From the NCBI GenBank assembly GCA_902590695.1, contig CACIXR010000001.1, positions 154,673 to 218,672 on the forward strand: a stretch of DNA of 64,000 nucleotides. Reading direction: 5' to 3'. Below the pieces are notes generated by a model. That model made no database searches, was not told where the DNA came from, and saw only the letters and a list, made by a program, of their open reading frames with translations. The position numbers and the translations under genes are program-made. This DNA is from an uncultured Alphaproteobacteria bacterium (lineage in GTDB: Bacteria; Pseudomonadota; Alphaproteobacteria; HIMB59; GCA-002718135). Shown piece by piece: positions 37,501 to 45,624 of this stretch; the stretch's first letter is position 1; every line of letters begins with the position of its first letter.

Positions 37501-39833
37501 GGTATGCAGATGGGAATGGAGGGTCATTAGGTAGAAGTGGTGAAGTTATGCTCATTAGATTTAATGATGATGAATTTACAGGTGGAAGTTTGTACGGAAA
37601 AATTGGATATGGTTATGGAAGTGCGGGAAGTAGTTCTCTAGATATTGATCTTGATGATGATGATAGATTTGGTCAAGGAACTGCCTTAGACAGTGATGGT
37701 AATAGAATGGCCATAGTTGCTGCTAGAGTTGATGGAGCAGATGATAGCGCAACAGATACTGGTGCTGTTTTTTTATTTACCTTCGATGATGGCACAGCAT
37801 TTAAAAATCCAACACACGTAGGGACAATTGGAAAAGGTTACACTGGAACTTATAGTTTAGACTTAGATGATTTAACAGCTGGTGATTATATTTGGAGAAC
37901 CGCCTTAGATGGTGACGGGGATAGATTAGTTTTATCACAACTTGATGCAACATCAGGCGGGGTTGATAGTGGTTCAGTGTATACAATAAAATTTGATGAT
38001 ACAAATTTTACTAATCCAACACACGTAGGAACAATTGGACATACTTATAATTCATCTAGTTATGATTTATCAATTGGTACTCTTGGTTCTGGTGATAGTT
38101 TTACTTCATTATCTTTGACTGATGATGGATCACGTCTTGCAGTTGGAGCAATGAAAGATGATGGAGCAAATGGAGGTCATAGTAATGCTGGAGCAGTTTA
38201 CTTAATCACATTTGATCAAACAACAAATAGTGATGGAAACCCATCAACTGATTTTAATAACCCAACTCATGTTGGAACAATAGGAATAGATTATGCCCCT
38301 ACAAATACTTTAACAAAGAGTTTGGACTTGGGTGATAACGGACTTAATATATTAAGCAATAATGATCAATTTGGAATAGGGCTTGGTTTAACAGCAGATG
38401 GAAAAATCTTAGCAGTAAGTTCACCTAAAGATGATGGAAAAAATACAACAAATGATGCTGATGATAATTATGGAGCGGTACACTTGTTTACTTTTAGTGA
38501 CTCAGATTTTACTGGTGCCACATATGCAGCTTCCATAGGGAATAATTACACTGGAGGTAAAAATTATGATACTTCAGCATCTGGTGAAACACCAATAACT
38601 GGTTGGGGGGCGGCTACAGTTGCTATTGATGGTGATGGTAATAGAATAGCAATAGGGGATTTTGCTGAAGATGATATTTATTTATTTGGTTTTGAAGATA
38701 CCTCTCTAACTGGTGCAAGTTTACAATATACGATTGGTTTTGGTAAAACAGGTACGAATGAACTTGATACTTCTACAGCAACTTTAGCAGATGCTGACCA
38801 ATTTCCAAATTATATTGCTCTAGATGATACTGGTACCTTAATGGTTGCAGGAAGTGCTAAAGGTGATGGTGCAAGCGATGCGGGTGATAATACTGGCGAT
38901 ATATCTTTATGGTCAGATACAATTATCCGAGGTAATACGTCTTATACAGATTATACAAGTGATGATATCGTAATCAATAAAACAGAATTAGAAGAATTTC
39001 TGAATAACGGTGTTGATGTTACTCTTCAAGCTAATACTGACATCACTATTAGTTCTGCCATTACTGTCACTGGTACGGGTAGTCTCAACCTTCATGCAGG
39101 AAGAGATGTAAACATTAATAGCAATATTAACACCGCATCTAATTTAGAAATTATTGCAAGTGATACAAATGATAATAGTGTTTCTGATAGCGATAGAGAT
39201 GCGGGAGAAGGTGATGTAGTAGCTAGTTCAGCAAGTTTGACGGCTGAAGATCTCAATATACAACTTTTAGATGGAGGTACATTAACAAATGCTAGCATGG
39301 GAAATATTAATCTTTCAACTGTTACGGCTACAACTGGATCTTTAATGTCAGCTAACTTTACAGTGTCAGGTGCTTCGGCAAATGATAAAACATATGATGG
39401 AAATACAACGGCCACTACAAGTGGTGGCACTATATCGGGTTTAAACTTAACAGGTTCTGATCTTTCTATTAGTTCTTCTGGCAGTTTTGCAGATGCAGAT
39501 GTTGGCAATGATAAAGATGTTACAATAAATTATGAATTATCTGGTTTTACATCAAGTCCAATTACAATAAATGAAAATTCTGGAGCATTAGAAGCAATAC
39601 AAACAGCAAATATTACTGCTGGTTCTACCACTCCACCTCTTCCAGGTGTAGCACCAGATGAAGAAAAAGAAAAAATTGTAGTACAGGAAAAAATTAATAA
39701 AGATGTTTTCGATGACGTATCCCGAATTGTATCTTTTATATCTGTTGATGGTGCATCTAATGCAGCACTAATACAAAATGAATTTATTACATCTTTTCCT
39801 CAGGTAGACGCAATTAGTATCCAAAGGCTATAA
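34503..39833 (+). CDS. TpsA exoprotein 2, filamentous-haemagglutinin-type with long repeat array
   Basis: The 1776-residue paralogue of the preceding gene begins 6 bp after its stop. A signal peptide ends near residue 22. The TPS domain shares long matching runs with TpsA 1, such as VNENGVYFTPTSTINAHSF and GDAGTAIIWSDQETTMLG. LLLDPKNITVG lies near residue 530, about twelve propeller-like repeats span about 542-1470, and a YDG-type domain (KTYDGNTTATTSGG) lies near 1625-1690. The shared C-terminal segment (VSFISVDGAS here, VPFVSVDAIV in TpsA 1) closes both. The roughly 535-residue length difference comes mainly from repeat number. It is predicted to be secreted through the adjacent TpsB. Confidence 0.88.
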   Translation: MKNAFIFLLTFLFLETQFVYASSLPSGENIISGDISVSSSQNSMTITQSSEQSIIEWTSFDIGAQNSVTFNQPSINASALNRVVSGNPTTLAGVLNANGKVFVVNENGVYFTPTSTINAHSFAASTLALSNDDFLNNKFLFKADNVNNIFSSIIHKGSITTLDGGFTALLGGAINNEGTINANLGKIGIGAGKEITLDLSGDKFLQVSIPFSEAITLLDQNAEELNTIINHAGTSTANRIDIDVGAAKNVVQRAVNIPGNLVATTASQKNGVITLGGAGDIVVAGNLTAKENGKINVEGNFLSFGGKVDVSGANEGTISFNSTGEISLGGTLNASSSTNAGGKIDIQSDYKIIQSHGSEINTSGNTKGGNILVSAPNIMSSGSMSSKGSQQGGFIDIESEGYIRLLSTDINVAGNTHGGLVRIGGEFQGNNNLTRTTQQQDVFIDRWGERRSLVNAKTILISDGSNIDISSSNGDAGTAIIWSDQETTMLGNIDATGITGGAVEISSKDTLRHVGLSNVNISEGGQLLLDPKNITVGTGVTSQNWIHLGLIGKDYAPTSTNDVGESNLTKVENFGSAIAISDDATLMAVGARNGKSNNNKRTGVVYLYQFDDGNYTNATLIGRIGKGYTGGKNVDNSFLQKDDKFGRSVSFNSTGTRLAVGATGDDAKNDGTTEAGAVYLISFDDTSYSGGEITGIIGGGYTGSKDVNLFRQGIVKKGNTLSDYDLFGSSVALDGDADVLAVGLKGDDGFEEHVNNYQKDRVGGVFIIAFDDTDFSGGKVVSRIGNGYQNLSTNSDCAKTNKCAVIANDFDTNSDTDLTPKKNDELGSAVSFNHDGSLLAIGSWRDNGKNNNQGNSGAVRLFKFMNSGSLVSAATGIPTYIGSIGKDYDYLDASDENVHAVTLANGDRFGNSVAFDKDADRLAVGYLDQSNPGGNNPKSGAVNLYTLTDNLASATYVGTIGNRYTGEKDIDVESSLSNNDQFGEGVALNETGSRLVMSSGYADGNGGSLGRSGEVMLIRFNDDEFTGGSLYGKIGYGYGSAGSSSLDIDLDDDDRFGQGTALDSDGNRMAIVAARVDGADDSATDTGAVFLFTFDDGTAFKNPTHVGTIGKGYTGTYSLDLDDLTAGDYIWRTALDGDGDRLVLSQLDATSGGVDSGSVYTIKFDDTNFTNPTHVGTIGHTYNSSSYDLSIGTLGSGDSFTSLSLTDDGSRLAVGAMKDDGANGGHSNAGAVYLITFDQTTNSDGNPSTDFNNPTHVGTIGIDYAPTNTLTKSLDLGDNGLNILSNNDQFGIGLGLTADGKILAVSSPKDDGKNTTNDADDNYGAVHLFTFSDSDFTGATYAASIGNNYTGGKNYDTSASGETPITGWGAATVAIDGDGNRIAIGDFAEDDIYLFGFEDTSLTGASLQYTIGFGKTGTNELDTSTATLADADQFPNYIALDDTGTLMVAGSAKGDGASDAGDNTGDISLWSDTIIRGNTSYTDYTSDDIVINKTELEEFLNNGVDVTLQANTDITISSAITVTGTGSLNLHAGRDVNINSNINTASNLEIIASDTNDNSVSDSDRDAGEGDVVASSASLTAEDLNIQLLDGGTLTNASMGNINLSTVTATTGSLMSANFTVSGASANDKTYDGNTTATTSGGTISGLNLTGSDLSISSSGSFADADVGNDKDVTINYELSGFTSSPITINENSGALEAIQTANITAGSTTPPLPGVAPDEEKEKIVVQEKINKDVFDDVSRIVSFISVDGASNAALIQNEFITSFPQVDAISIQRL
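36130..38935 (+). repeat. About twelve tandem 75-80-residue propeller-like (FG-GAP-type) repeats in TpsA 2
   Basis: The unit reads roughly D-x-FG-x-x-VA, then DG-x-R-LAVGA, then DDG with variable loop, GAVYLI-x-FDDT, and ends IGKGYTG. I count twelve IG-x-x-Y landmarks (IGKDY, IGKGY, IGGGY, IGNGY and so on). The FG core, the LAVG strand and acidic loops resemble FG-GAP/integrin-type blades that bind calcium. The DNA copies are diverged enough that this is an old array rather than a fresh expansion. Confidence 0.75.
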
Positions 39834-41516
39834 ATGAAATACTTTTTATCTTTTATCTTTTTTATTTCTATTTCATTCATGTCATATCCTGGTTTGACAA
39901 ATACAGGTAATTATATTGTTTATGAAACAGGCTTGGTCGTACCACCTGGAGCAGAAAATATTTCATTTAATTTTGTTGGTATTGAAATTGAAAATGAAAT
40001 TGAAGAAATGATAGAGCTTCGTAAAAATTTATTTAAATCAAAAATTTTTAAAACAATAACATTAAAAGATTTTTATAATTTACTGATTGCATTAGAACAG
40101 TTGTATGTTTTAAATGGATATTTTTTAACCCGTTTTATTGTTCCACCTCAAACGATTGAACAAAATACTAAGGTAAAAGCCATTGTTTTTCCTGGTAAAA
40201 TTGAATCAATTGATTACTCACAACTAGATAAACGTATTTCTAAGCCAATAAAAAAATATTTTGAAAAACTTGTTGGTATTAAAGGATTAGAATATCCCGT
40301 CATTGAAAAATCGATCATTAAATCACGAGAATTACCAGGTGTTGAATTAGAAACTACGATTAAGGCAGGAGAGGAGCTTGGAACTTCTTCACTACAACTA
40401 AATGCTGAACATAAATTAGTTAATGGTTATTTTACCTACTCAAATGGATTATCTGAAACAGCGGGAAAAGATCAGTTTACTTCTTACTTTAGTCTTAATA
40501 GTCCTTTTGGTTATGGTGAAAATCTTTATGCAGCTTACGTCTTAGATCCTGAAAATAGTGTTAATGTGCCAATTGATGATACAGAAATAATTAAACGAAC
40601 AGATTTTCGAGAAGCCTATCTTGTTGGTGGTAAAGTTCCAATTCTTGCATCAGACTTTTCTGTATTTGGTGCTGTTAATGAATCTTATTCGGAACCAAAC
40701 GGATTAGAAAAAAAAGGAGAATTCAAACAAATCAACTTTGGTCTTGAGTATCAAATAAAAAATACAAGGCTTATAAAAAATAATCTTTCATTAGATTGGC
40801 AATGGATTAAAGAAAGAGAATATTCAATACTACCTAACATCACAGAAGATAACTTTTACGATGAGTACAATGCTCTAGAGTTAAAATATACAACCACTAA
40901 CTTATCTTTCTTAGATTCTTTTTCGCTTAAAGGTAGCTCAGCTTTAAAGTTTGGCACTCCCATCTATACAAATAAAACATCAGATACAAAAACATTATCC
41001 CGTGTTGGTTCCACGTTAAATTTTATAAAATGGAATAGTGATATTAATTTGAATAGGCAGATATTTAGAGATTATTTATTGAACACACGTTTTGTTTTTC
41101 AAAAACTCGTTAGCGATAGAGGTTTAATTAATTCAGAACAAATAAATATAACAGGACCAGGCCAAATGTCTGGTTATGAATCAGGTAATATGTCTGGTGA
41201 TCAAGGCTTCTTTCTGCGAACAGATTTGAGCAGACCCCTTTATCCTTTTTTAGAAGGGGAAGAAGATAAAAGGGAAGAGTCTATACGTATTGAGCCGTAT
41301 ATCCATCTTGGTGTTGGTGCTACCTACTATAAACGACCAGCCTCAGGTGAGTTCAGCCGAACAGAAGTGGCAAGTGGTGGGTACGGTGTTAAATTTAAAA
41401 TTCCTCTTAATTCTAATAGTCTTGATATTAGTTTTGAAGTAGCAGAAGCTGATAAAAGTGTTGAGGGAACTACTTCTAGACCAGTGTATTTACTCAATGC
41501 CACATTTTCATTCTAA
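39834..41516 (+). CDS. TpsB outer-membrane transporter, FhaC/ShlB/HecB family
   Basis: The 560-residue protein has a signal peptide (about residues 1-22), a POTRA-type region (about 40-185) with LKDFYNLLIALEQLYVLNGYFLTRFIVPPQ, and a C-terminal beta barrel that includes VNGYFTYSNGLSETAGKDQF and ends in the aromatic strand PVYLLNATFSF. Such pores export TpsA proteins carrying a TPS domain. It starts at the base after the TpsA 2 stop, and one TpsB appears to serve two TpsA substrates. Confidence 0.9.
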   Translation: MKYFLSFIFFISISFMSYPGLTNTGNYIVYETGLVVPPGAENISFNFVGIEIENEIEEMIELRKNLFKSKIFKTITLKDFYNLLIALEQLYVLNGYFLTRFIVPPQTIEQNTKVKAIVFPGKIESIDYSQLDKRISKPIKKYFEKLVGIKGLEYPVIEKSIIKSRELPGVELETTIKAGEELGTSSLQLNAEHKLVNGYFTYSNGLSETAGKDQFTSYFSLNSPFGYGENLYAAYVLDPENSVNVPIDDTEIIKRTDFREAYLVGGKVPILASDFSVFGAVNESYSEPNGLEKKGEFKQINFGLEYQIKNTRLIKNNLSLDWQWIKEREYSILPNITEDNFYDEYNALELKYTTTNLSFLDSFSLKGSSALKFGTPIYTNKTSDTKTLSRVGSTLNFIKWNSDINLNRQIFRDYLLNTRFVFQKLVSDRGLINSEQINITGPGQMSGYESGNMSGDQGFFLRTDLSRPLYPFLEGEEDKREESIRIEPYIHLGVGATYYKRPASGEFSRTEVASGGYGVKFKIPLNSNSLDISFEVAEADKSVEGTTSRPVYLLNATFSF

Positions 41517-41522
41517 AAATTT

Positions 41523-42842
41523 ATGATAAAAACATCTCATATAATGAAAATTTTTACGATAATTATCTTGAAGATCATATTTTGTTACTCAACCTTTGTG
41601 AATGCAGAAGTAAAAATTGCAGCCCTTTACGCAGAAAGTGGTCCTGTTAGTGAAATTGCAGAAGCAATTGCAGAAGCAAAAAGAGTTGCTGTAGAAACAA
41701 TTAATGCGGACGGTATTGGTATAGTAGGACGAGGTCTTATATCAATTGATACTATTGATACAGGATGCGATCCTACAAAAACAGAAGATAGTTTAAATGC
41801 CTATTTAAAAAATAATGATCCAGAAATCCTTTTAGGACCGACGTGTTCAACAAGTGCTGTTAAAGTTATTGAACAAGCAACTATACCAGACAATATTTTA
41901 ACAATCTCTTCTTCTGCTAGTTACCCATTACTTTCAACAATTGAAGATAATGATTTATTTTTTAGAACTATTCCTTCTGATATTCAGCAATCAACATCCA
42001 TTGCTAATTATCTACTATCTAAAAATATAAGAGAAATAATTCTTCTCTACGGTGATGATAACTATAATTCTACACTCGCTCAAAATTTTTTAAAAGTTTT
42101 CACCGAACAAGAAGGTATAGTGTTATTTAATACTTTGCTAACTGATAAAACACTGATCAATCAAAACTTCATTAATACATTTGTTGATATTGCTATAGAC
42201 AATAATCAACCAGGATTAGTCATGTTCCTTCACGGAAATGAACGAACAGTTAATTTACTAGAACAATTTGTTAATACTGTTTTGACCAGATTACAAGAAC
42301 TGGAAACTTCAGGTATTTTTAAACATCATTATGGTTCTGATAGTATGTTAACGAATGAAGTTAAAGATTTAATCTATTCCTATATTCCTATCCAGTTAAA
42401 TAAAAATACAACTATTGTTGCCCAAGCAACTTCACAAAGTTCAGAAGAATTTCAAACATACGCAAATATAATGTTGAATGCAGGTGTTGATCCTAATTCT
42501 CCTTATTCTGCTATTAGTTTTGATACAATGATGCTAGCAGCTTTGGCTCTACAACATCAAGCACACAATAATATTACAAAGGAAGATTTATCGAAAAGTT
42601 TAGTTAGTGTTGCTAATCCACCAGGAATTAAAATGGGACCTGGAAGTTGGGAAGCCGCTAGAGCTTTACTACTTCGCAGTGTTGAAATTAATTATGAGGG
42701 TGTATCTGGATCGCTAGATTTTGATATTAATGGCGACGTGGAAGGCATGTACTCTTTAAACCAAGTTACGGAAGATAATCTTTGGTCAGTTGAGCGTTTA
42801 GAAAAACTTCACCCTTTTGAGCCAAGAATTATAATTGATTAA
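41523..42842 (+). CDS. Periplasmic binding protein, branched-chain amino-acid (type I) family
   Basis: The 439-residue protein has a signal peptide that fits best from an internal Met at 41544 (MKIFTIIILKIIFCYSTFVNA). The mature part has the two-lobed Leu/Ile/Val-binding fold: VKIAALYAESGPVSEIAEAIA, ILLGPTCSTSAVKVIEQA, TISSSASYPLL and REIILLYGDDNYNS. No permease or ATPase gene is near. It follows TpsB by 6 bp and overlaps the phosphatase gene by 8 bp, so it belongs to the secretion operon. It could sense or scavenge a ligand released by the exoproteins; this is inference. Confidence 0.82.
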   Translation: MIKTSHIMKIFTIIILKIIFCYSTFVNAEVKIAALYAESGPVSEIAEAIAEAKRVAVETINADGIGIVGRGLISIDTIDTGCDPTKTEDSLNAYLKNNDPEILLGPTCSTSAVKVIEQATIPDNILTISSSASYPLLSTIEDNDLFFRTIPSDIQQSTSIANYLLSKNIREIILLYGDDNYNSTLAQNFLKVFTEQEGIVLFNTLLTDKTLINQNFINTFVDIAIDNNQPGLVMFLHGNERTVNLLEQFVNTVLTRLQELETSGIFKHHYGSDSMLTNEVKDLIYSYIPIQLNKNTTIVAQATSQSSEEFQTYANIMLNAGVDPNSPYSAISFDTMMLAALALQHQAHNNITKEDLSKSLVSVANPPGIKMGPGSWEAARALLLRSVEINYEGVSGSLDFDINGDVEGMYSLNQVTEDNLWSVERLEKLHPFEPRIIID

Positions 42843-43383
42843 GAAATTAATTATTATTGTACTTACTTTTTTTTATTCTTTATCAGGTAATGCTAATTCA
42901 GATTATGTAGAGCTATTAAAACAAAACAATAAATTAATATTTATTCGACATGCATTAGCTCCTGGTAATGGAGATCCTGATAATTTTGATATTTTTGATT
43001 GTTCTACTCAGCGGAATCTAAATAGTGTTGGTAGAGAGCAATCTATTGATTTAGGGAATTTTTTTGATACATACAATATCTCTATACATTTAGTTTTATC
43101 TAGTGAATGGTGTCGTTGTAAAGAAACAGCAAATCTAGCATTCAAAAAATTTGAAACGTTTGATGCTCTTAATTCTTTTTATGATCCAAAATTTTATAAA
43201 AATAAAGAGCCACAACTAGAGAAATTAATTAAATTTATAAACAATTTAGAAAATGAAGGTAATATAGTATTTGTTACACACTACGTAGTAATCGCTGCTA
43301 TCTTTGGTCAGGCGTTAAAATCTGGTGAAATATTAATAGCTGATCGAAGCCTAAATATAGTTGGAAGAATTAAAGATTATTGA
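42835..43383 (+). CDS. Exported histidine phosphatase-family protein
   Basis: The 182-residue protein has a hydrophobic N-terminus (LIIIVLTFFYSLSGNANS) consistent with a signal peptide, then the catalytic FIRHALAPGNGDP, a SSEWCRCKETA segment in the place of SSPxxRAxQTA, and the second His in IVFVTHYVVIAAI. The start is TTG at 42835, overlapping the binding-protein gene by 8 bp, which signals coupling. These phosphatases act on varied phosphate esters; a periplasmic substrate is expected. It ends the operon. Confidence 0.8.
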   Translation: MIKKLIIIVLTFFYSLSGNANSDYVELLKQNNKLIFIRHALAPGNGDPDNFDIFDCSTQRNLNSVGREQSIDLGNFFDTYNISIHLVLSSEWCRCKETANLAFKKFETFDALNSFYDPKFYKNKEPQLEKLIKFINNLENEGNIVFVTHYVVIAAIFGQALKSGEILIADRSLNIVGRIKDY

Positions 43384-43422
43384 TAAAAATACTCTTTCGT
43401 TTCAATTTGGTGAAAGTTGATA

Positions 43423-43839
43423 TTACTGGTTTGATTTTAAATTTTTTATCTGGAAAAAAATATCATCATTTTCTACAAATTCACACATACCCATGGGAAA
43501 CATTTCTCTTGTAGTAAAGCCTCCCCCTGTCATTGCCCATACATCAACTCTTAAAGTATTTAGTTCAATAGAGTAGACTCGATCCCTGATATTGTTTTCA
43601 CTTTGGAATATATTAATAAATGATAGATCTAAATCAGTATCATAGAAATATTCATTAATTGAAGTTTGCTTATTTAAATCTGTTTCAATTACTTTTACTC
43701 TATTAGAAGAAATAAATTCAACTCCCCATAATAATTTAGGACACAGTAATTGTTTATCTGTAAAATCTTTATTTGTTAGTGTTAAGGCTGGTAAAGAAAA
43801 AAAATATGAAATTATAAAAATAAGTAATATTTTATACAT
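43423..43839 (-). CDS. Unrecognised small exported protein
   Basis: The 138-residue protein begins with a typical signal peptide (MYKILLIFIISYFFSLPALT). The mature part is polar with two cysteines (LLCPKLLW and MGMCEFVEN), which could form a disulfide in the periplasm. I do not recognise the family. A good ribosome-binding site (AAGGA) lies before the ATG, and the gene follows the rhodanese gene by 11 bp, so they are probably co-transcribed. Confidence 0.65.
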   Translation of the reverse strand: MYKILLIFIISYFFSLPALTLTNKDFTDKQLLCPKLLWGVEFISSNRVKVIETDLNKQTSINEYFYDTDLDLSFINIFQSENNIRDRVYSIELNTLRVDVWAMTGGGFTTREMFPMGMCEFVENDDIFFQIKNLKSNQ

Positions 43840-43850
43840 ATTCCTTATAA

Positions 43851-44219
43851 TTAATTATCTTTAATTTTTTTCCATTCTGCCATACCGCCAGTAATATTCT
43901 TAACGCTTTTAATACCCATATCCTGCATTGTTTTAGTGGCTAAAGTTCCTTGTCCACCGACACCACAAAATACAACATATTCTTTATCTGGGTTATTTTT
44001 AAAAAATTCATTTTCTAAAGGGCTACCCTCGGCCAAATAGAATTCAAGAAAAGCCTTGTCCAAATGTATTGCATTTCCAATAGTTTCTTTTTCAAAACTC
44101 TCTTTATCTCTAACATCAATGAATTGCACATTTGGATCATTAAGTTTTTCTTTTGCTTCTTCTGCAGTTATATTTTCAATTTCATTTTTAACACTCATTA
44201 AGTCTTCAAATTTTTTCAT
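43851..44219 (-). CDS. Single-domain rhodanese-like sulfurtransferase
   Basis: The 122-residue protein has one rhodanese domain: VQFIDVRDKESFEKETIGNAIHL and the active-site loop with Cys85 in VVFCGVGGQGTLA, ending GIKSVKNITGGMAEWKK. It would carry a persulfide in the cytoplasm. AAAGGA precedes the ATG with good spacing and supports this start. It precedes the small exported protein gene. Confidence 0.88.
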   Translation of the reverse strand: MKKFEDLMSVKNEIENITAEEAKEKLNDPNVQFIDVRDKESFEKETIGNAIHLDKAFLEFYLAEGSPLENEFFKNNPDKEYVVFCGVGGQGTLATKTMQDMGIKSVKNITGGMAEWKKIKDN

Positions 44220-44301
44220 AATAGTCCTTTTATTTAATAAGCAGTTTTGTTTTGAATAATAAAACTAACAGAAAACTTAATAGTTTAAAATAAATTTTTT
44301 T

Positions 44302-45372
44302 TTAATTCAGTTTATCTTTACGGTAATTAGATCGTATTTCATCAAGCAGGATTGATTTTGACTTATCTTTTACATGCCAAAAATCCCATCCATTACAACT
44401 TGGCAGTCCTTGTATCTTTGCTCCCATTTGATGAATAGATCCTGTTAAATCTTTTATTTTAAGCGTACCATCAATACTAACCGTTGCTTTAAAACGTTCT
44501 TTTTTATCTGTTAATACGGCACCAGGTGGAATAATTCCTTGCTCAACTAATTCACCAAAAGGAACTTTCGGTAATTCTTTTCTACTTTTTGCAATAGTCA
44601 CAACCTCTTCTTTCAATACTTTTGTATTCTTTAATCGTTCTTTTGAAAGTTTAACGTAATCTTTATCATTTTCTATGCCAATAAAGCTTCGTTGTAATTT
44701 TTTTGCAACAACCGCAGTTGTTCCACTTCCAGAAAAAGGATCAAGAACAAGATCACCTTTGTTTGTTGAGGCTAATAGAATTCGGTAGAGGAGAGCTTCT
44801 GGTTTTTGTGTTGGATGCGATCGTTGATTATTATCTTTTCGTAGTCTTTCTTTTCCAGAACAAATAGGAATGTACCAATCACTACGCATTTGTTTTCCTT
44901 CATTTAGTTCTTTGAGGTTTTGATAGTTGAATGTGTATTTCGCTTCTCTTGATGTTGTACACCATAACAGTGTTTCATGAGCATTTGTAAAACGTGTACC
45001 ACGAAAGTTAGGCATAGGATTTGTTTTATGCCATATGATATCATTTAAAATCCATAGACCTTCATCTTGAATTATGGAGCCTACACGTAAAATATTATGA
45101 TAACTGCCTATAACCCAAAGAGCTCCACCTTTTTTTAAAACACGTTTACATTCACTAAGCCATGCATTGGTAAATTGATCATATTCTTTATACGTACTAA
45201 ATTTATCCCAATCTTGTGTTACGGCTTCAACCGTTGTTTGATCAGGTCTGTATAAGGTATCTTTTAATTGAAGATTATAAGGTGGATCAGCAAAAATAAG
45301 ATCTACTGAATGATCTTTTAATTTTTTCATTTCCTTGATAGAATCACCTAAGATAATTTGATTTTTCTTCAT
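44302..45372 (-). CDS. ccrM: CcrM-type GANTC adenine DNA methyltransferase
   Basis: The 356-residue beta-class N6-adenine methylase has [13 protein letters not shown] (catalytic DPPY) near residue 30, the S-adenosylmethionine motif [17 protein letters not shown], and the C-terminal specificity extension seen in alphaproteobacterial CcrM ([18 protein letters not shown]). CcrM methylates the A of GANTC late in the cell cycle and thereby controls transcription through regulators such as GcrA and CtrA. It has no partner endonuclease, so it is an orphan regulatory methylase. Two GANTC sites lie within 70 bp upstream of its start. Confidence 0.95.
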   Translation of the reverse strand: MKKNQIILGDSIKEMKKLKDHSVDLIFADPPYNLQLKDTLYRPDQTTVEAVTQDWDKFSTYKEYDQFTNAWLSECKRVLKKGGALWVIGSYHNILRVGSIIQDEGLWILNDIIWHKTNPMPNFRGTRFTNAHETLLWCTTSREAKYTFNYQNLKELNEGKQMRSDWYIPICSGKERLRKDNNQRSHPTQKPEALLYRILLASTNKGDLVLDPFSGSGTTAVVAKKLQRSFIGIENDKDYVKLSKERLKNTKVLKEEVVTIAKSRKELPKVPFGELVEQGIIPPGAVLTDKKERFKATVSIDGTLKIKDLTGSIHQMGAKIQGLPSCNGWDFWHVKDKSKSILLDEIRSNYRKDKLN

Positions 45373-45384
45373 AATTGATAAAAA

Positions 45385-45438
45385 GAATCTTTAAGCAGAT
45401 ATGGTATCAGGTCAATTGACTTATCAACAGGGGGAATC
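45385..45438 (-). promoter_or_regulatory. Two GANTC sites upstream of ccrM
   Basis: GAATC occurs at 45385-45389 and 45434-45438, 13 and 62 bp upstream of the ccrM start. In Caulobacter the ccrM promoter carries methylation sites that help shut the gene off. At this base composition a GANTC is expected about once per 300-400 bp, so two in this short leader is suggestive but not decisive. Confidence 0.45.
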
Positions 45439-45473
45439 TTTAGGTAGGGATAACCTTAAAATTTGGCCAAAAA

Positions 45474-45500
45474 CATAAAAAAAGGGGTCCGAAGACCCCT
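45474..45500 (-). terminator. Intrinsic terminator with UUCG tetraloop
   Basis: On the minus strand AGGGGTC and GACCCCT form a 7-bp stem around TTCG (45483-45500), followed by seven T. It is the strongest minus-strand terminator in the window. It separates the rnhB side from ccrM, so ccrM must have its own promoter in the remaining 100 bp. Confidence 0.85.
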
Positions 45501-45575
45501 GGAATAGTTCATCAAATGGGAGGAATGATGAAATATAATACTTATTTAGTATTTGTCGCATCTTTTTGAAGCATA
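45475..45575 (-). ncRNA. Candidate CCUCC-loop (cuckoo-type) small RNA
   Basis: On the minus strand three hairpins come in order: AATAC/GTATT (45537-45553), TTCATCA/TGATGAA (45508-45532) with an 11-base loop exposing UUCCUCCC, and a strong terminator with a UUCG loop. Two or more stem-loops exposing CCUCC-type anti-Shine-Dalgarno sequence before a GC-rich terminator are the hallmark of the alphaproteobacterial cuckoo/CcsR small RNAs. Here only one loop has the motif. The 5' end is not defined, and it may be processed from the rnhB 3' UTR. Confidence 0.5.
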
Positions 45576-45624
45576 ATAAAATAATATTTGGTATGCGTTC
45601 TTTGCATGGATAAATTTGGATAAT

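Noticed and set aside
45525..45569. 14-codon + strand ORF (MMKYNTYLVFVASF) after GGGAGG
   Set aside because: The Shine-Dalgarno-like GGGAGG is only one to four bases from the ATGs and is the complement of the proposed sRNA loop; no + strand gene follows, so a minus-strand RNA explains the sequence better.
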